Shown here piece by piece: positions 5,403 to 7,325 of a stretch of DNA of 7,325 nt; within the stretch, counting starts at the first letter, position 1, and every line of letters begins with the position of its first letter. The DNA comes from Thermoplasmata archaeon (GTDB taxonomy: Archaea > Thermoplasmatota > Thermoplasmata > Lutacidiplasmatales > UBA184). The stretch lies in NCBI GenBank assembly GCA_030043405.1, contig JASHXS010000161.1, positions 1 through 7,325 on the forward strand, in the 5' to 3' direction. A model generated the notes under the pieces. That model was not told where the DNA came from and ran no database searches. It was given only the letters and a program-made list of their open reading frames with translations. A program made the position numbers and the translations under genes.

Positions 5403-6071
5403 ATGTTGAAGGAGTGCGCGCAGCACGGTTTCTTCCGGGCGGAAGCGTGCCCGGTGTGCGGCCAGCCCGGTCGGTTCCTGATGAACGACCGGGAGCTCGA
5501 CCACCTCGGGCGCGTGCTCACGGGGATCCTCCGTCATTTCCCGGACCGGTACGGGCTCGAGATGGACCCGCACGGATGGGTCTCCCTGCCCCAGATCGTC
5601 CGCGCCGTCTCGGGCAAGCATCCCGCCTACCACTGGCTCCGTGTCATGCACCTGGTCGCGATCGCGGAGACCGACGCCAAGGGGCGCTACGAGGTCCGCG
5701 ACGAGCGCATCCGGGCGACGTATGGGCACACGCTGGAAGTGGAGCTCGACCTGCCGACCGAGAACATCCCGGACCAACTGTTCTTCCCGGTCACCCCCGA
5801 CGAGGCCGCGATCGTCCTCGAAGTCGGGCTGAAACCCTCGGACCGCAAGAAGGTCCACCTGTCGAAGACCGCGGAAGACGCGCGGGCCGCCGGCAGCGTG
5901 CGAACCCCCGAGCCGGTGATCCTGGCGGTCGACACCCAGAAGGCGCGCGACGGGGGCCTCGTGATCATGCGCGCCAGCAAGACCGTCTTCCTGGTCGACC
6001 AGGTGCCGGCCGATTACCTCTCCCGCCACGAGGGCGGGGCGGCCCCCTCCGAGTCGCCCGACGCGTCCTAG
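5403..6071 (+). CDS. kptA: RNA 2'-phosphotransferase (Tpt1/KptA family)
   Basis: KptA/Tpt1 uses NAD+ to remove an internal RNA 2'-phosphate, releasing ADP-ribose 1'',2''-cyclic phosphate and nicotinamide. Some members also ADP-ribosylate RNA or DNA ends. The 222-residue protein begins with a zinc-knuckle-like C5-x2-H8 and C16-P-V-C19, seen in archaeal members. The RNA-binding lobe has LTGILRHFPDRYGLEMD (39-55), with R44-H45. The catalytic centre has RATYGHT (104-110) and the NAD-binding lobe SDRKKVHLSKT (146-156). R44, R104, H109 and R148 are my best candidates for the family's Arg/His active-site set. The last 20 or so residues (SRHEGGAAPSESPDAS) look disordered. It lies 13 nt after rpoL and converges with the zinc-ribbon membrane gene, 18 nt apart. 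Archaeal tRNA splicing is not known to leave a 2'-phosphate, so the natural substrate is open. Confidence 0.93.
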   Translation: MLKECAQHGFFRAEACPVCGQPGRFLMNDRELDHLGRVLTGILRHFPDRYGLEMDPHGWVSLPQIVRAVSGKHPAYHWLRVMHLVAIAETDAKGRYEVRDERIRATYGHTLEVELDLPTENIPDQLFFPVTPDEAAIVLEVGLKPSDRKKVHLSKTAEDARAAGSVRTPEPVILAVDTQKARDGGLVIMRASKTVFLVDQVPADYLSRHEGGAAPSESPDAS

Positions 6072-6089
6072 GCCGAGCCCCGACCCGCG

Positions 6090-6728
6090 CTAGCCGAACC
6101 CGTCGTCCCCGACGTTCGACTCATACGTCGTCACGATGTACGTCTCGATCGTCAGGTGCGTGGACGGGGCGTAGCCGTTCGTGAAGACGAAGTAGAAGTC
6201 GTCCGTGTACGGCGCCGAGTACACGATCTCGGCCGACGGGGCCGGCGCGCTCGACCACTGGGGCGCCGGATCCTGTCCGCTCTCGAACTCGACCCACTGC
6301 GTCGAGTTGTAGATCGCGACGCCGATGTTCGTGCCGGCCGGCGAGGTCGTGGTGAAGTTGCCGACCACGTAGTCGCCGCCCGTGATCTCGCCCGTGATGA
6401 CCGTGAAGTTCCCCGGCCCGATCTGGTACGTGCCGGAGGTATCGAGCGGGTCGTTGACGACGGGCGGCCCGCTGATCACGAGCGAGAGCATCAGATACGC
6501 GAGGCCCGCGCAGACGGCAATGACGATCAGGCTTCGCATGAAGTTCACGGCCCGGAGGCGACGCCGCAGCGAGCCCCTGAGCTTCGGGAGGTCCCGGGAC
6601 GCGATCGGGTCCGGAGCACCGCACTCGGTGCACGTCTTCGAGCCGGGCGGGACCGCGACCGCGCAGAACCGACACATCCCCCACGACGGGTCGGGCGGGG
6701 ACGACGCGGCTACGGGTGGCTCGGGCAC
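6090..6728 (-). CDS. Zinc-ribbon, single-TM protein with extracellular beta domain
   Basis: A 212-residue protein with three parts. The N-terminus holds a rubredoxin-like zinc ribbon, C19-x2-C22 and C33-x2-C36 (MCRFC ... CTECG). A basic stretch follows (RGSLRRRLRAVN, 51-62), then one hydrophobic helix (66-86, LIVIAVCAGLAYLMLSLVIS). The rest (about 95-205) is beta-rich, with Gly, Thr, Ser, Asn and aromatic residues and no cysteine, typical of exported archaeal domains. Basic residues before the helix place the zinc ribbon inside and the beta domain outside. Three N-x-T sequons lie at N107, N124 and N141. The fold may be a GOLD/emp24-like beta-sandwich (PYTDDFYFVFTNG), a guess from pattern only. 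The start is a GTG at 6728. An ATG at 6677 (M18) is an alternative that would still keep the ribbon. It lies downstream of the aldehyde dehydrogenase gene on the same strand. Function unknown. Confidence 0.87.
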   Translation of the reverse strand: MPEPPVAASSPPDPSWGMCRFCAVAVPPGSKTCTECGAPDPIASRDLPKLRGSLRRRLRAVNFMRSLIVIAVCAGLAYLMLSLVISGPPVVNDPLDTSGTYQIGPGNFTVITGEITGGDYVVGNFTTTSPAGTNIGVAIYNSTQWVEFESGQDPAPQWSSAPAPSAEIVYSAPYTDDFYFVFTNGYAPSTHLTIETYIVTTYESNVGDDGFG

Positions 6729-6750
6729 GGCGACCGTCGAGCCCGACCGG

Positions 6751-6762
6751 CCCCTTTTGGGG
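6751..6762 (-). promoter_or_regulatory. CCCCAAAAGGGG inverted repeat, possible weak promoter
   Basis: The minus strand reads CCCC-AAAA-GGGG, a 4-bp inverted repeat around an A4 core. The core is about 28 nt before the GTG at 6728, the same spacing as the other boxes here, and GAAA precedes the repeat as a possible BRE. The box is poor in T, so this is tentative. It could instead be a small hairpin at the aldehyde dehydrogenase 3' end. Confidence 0.3.
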
Positions 6763-6793
6763 TTTCGTACGAACCTGGGAGGTCGTTCCCGCT

Positions 6794-7325
6794 CTACCGC
6801 TTCCCGCCCAGACGGATCAAGACGTTCTTGCGGCGCGTGTACGCCTCCACGGCGCGGGGACTTTGCTCGAACCCAAGCCCGCTCCCCTTGAACCCGCCGA
6901 ACGGGGTCTGCGGGAACGAGGTCGGTGAGTCGTTGACCACGACCATCCCCGACTCCAGGCGCCGGGCCGCGAGGTGCGCCTGGCTCAGGTCCCGTGTCCA
7001 GACCGCGGCGAGGAGCCCGTACGCTGTGTCGTTCGCCTGGCGGAGACCATCCTCGAGGTCGGTGAAGGAGTTCGTAACGAGCACCGGACCAAAGATCTCC
7101 TCCCGTACCGCCTTGGACGTGGCCGGTACGTCCGCCAAGACCGTGGGCCGCACGAAGTTCCCGTCCCGCAGTGGTTCCTCAGTCGCGCGGCCCCCGCCGG
7201 CGACCACGGTCCCGCCGTCGGACTTGGCCGCGTCAATGTACCCGAGGACGGTCTCCGCGTGCTCCTTCGAGACCAGCGGGCCCATTTCGACCCCCTCGGC
7301 CGTCCCGGGGCCCAGCTTCATCTTC
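6794..7325 (-). CDS. NAD(P)-dependent aldehyde dehydrogenase, C-terminal part
   Basis: Oxidises an aldehyde to its acid with NAD(P)+. The frame is open to the right edge and the 176 visible residues are roughly the C-terminal third of a family protein of about 480-490. Visible signatures are GPLVSKEHAE, the cofactor-binding EEIFGPV segment with its conserved Glu, NDTAYGLLAAVWTRD, PFGGFKGSGLG, and the end AVEAYTRRKNVLIRLGG. The catalytic Cys and general-base Glu would lie upstream, outside the window, so activity and substrate cannot be judged. The ATG at 7321 is internal, since the family consensus continues before it. A betaine-aldehyde, succinate-semialdehyde or lactaldehyde type is possible. 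The stop is 65 nt before the zinc-ribbon membrane gene on the same strand. Confidence 0.93.
   Translation of the reverse strand, partial: KMKLGPGTAEGVEMGPLVSKEHAETVLGYIDAAKSDGGTVVAGGGRATEEPLRDGNFVRPTVLADVPATSKAVREEIFGPVLVTNSFTDLEDGLRQANDTAYGLLAAVWTRDLSQAHLAARRLESGMVVVNDSPTSFPQTPFGGFKGSGLGFEQSPRAVEAYTRRKNVLIRLGGKR

Noticed and set aside
5414..6184. A 256-codon frame overlapping kptA on the same strand
   Set aside because: It is Arg/Pro/Gly-rich out-of-frame reading of kptA, and kptA carries every family motif.
1..7325. Defence system, mobile element or CRISPR array
   Set aside because: No transposase, integrase, nuclease or Cas motif is seen, no direct repeats with spacers, and no base-composition break. 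The genes are mainly housekeeping.

Overview
The window reads as chromosome of a GC-rich archaeon. The strongest signs are a two-zinc-ribbon transcript cleavage factor (TFS), an Rpo11/RpoL RNA polymerase subunit, an archaeal-type asparaginyl-tRNA synthetase and a KptA with the archaeal N-terminal zinc knuckle. TATA-like boxes about 28-43 nt before several start codons also fit archaeal promoters, with very short or absent leaders. The GC-rich codon use, the many small zinc-ribbon/membrane proteins and the short-leader architecture would suit a high-GC member of the Thermoplasmatota. That lineage call is an inference and no marker here proves it.

Layout. Positions 2-610 (+) hold the 3' part of a coiled-coil protein. 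It converges, with a 3-nt gap, on a minus-strand block that reads from right to left: purD (4312-2906), a 64-bp gap with a hairpin and a TATA box, tfs (2841-2530), asnS (2533-1229, start overlapping the tfs stop) and a GNAT acetyltransferase (1144-614). A divergent intergenic region of about 230 bp separates purD from a plus-strand block: a small four-helix membrane protein (4546-4941), a 160-bp gap with two GC hairpins and a promoter, rpoL (5102-5389) and kptA (5403-6071). kptA converges on a second minus-strand pair: a zinc-ribbon/TM/extracellular-domain protein (6728-6090) and, upstream of it, the C-terminal third of an aldehyde dehydrogenase (running off the right edge, stop at 6794).

How the genes fit together. 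Most are housekeeping genes: purine synthesis (purD), transcription elongation and RNA polymerase (tfs, rpoL), translation (asnS) and RNA end or splice-junction processing (kptA). The tightest pairings put a transcription gene beside an RNA/translation gene, twice: tfs with asnS, and rpoL with kptA. The least understood parts are the four-helix membrane protein with its perfect Shine-Dalgarno, the zinc-ribbon membrane protein with evenly spaced glycosylation sequons, the coiled-coil protein at the left edge, and the purD/membrane-protein intergenic region. I see no mobile element, CRISPR array, rRNA or tRNA, and no clear candidate for a new multi-gene system.
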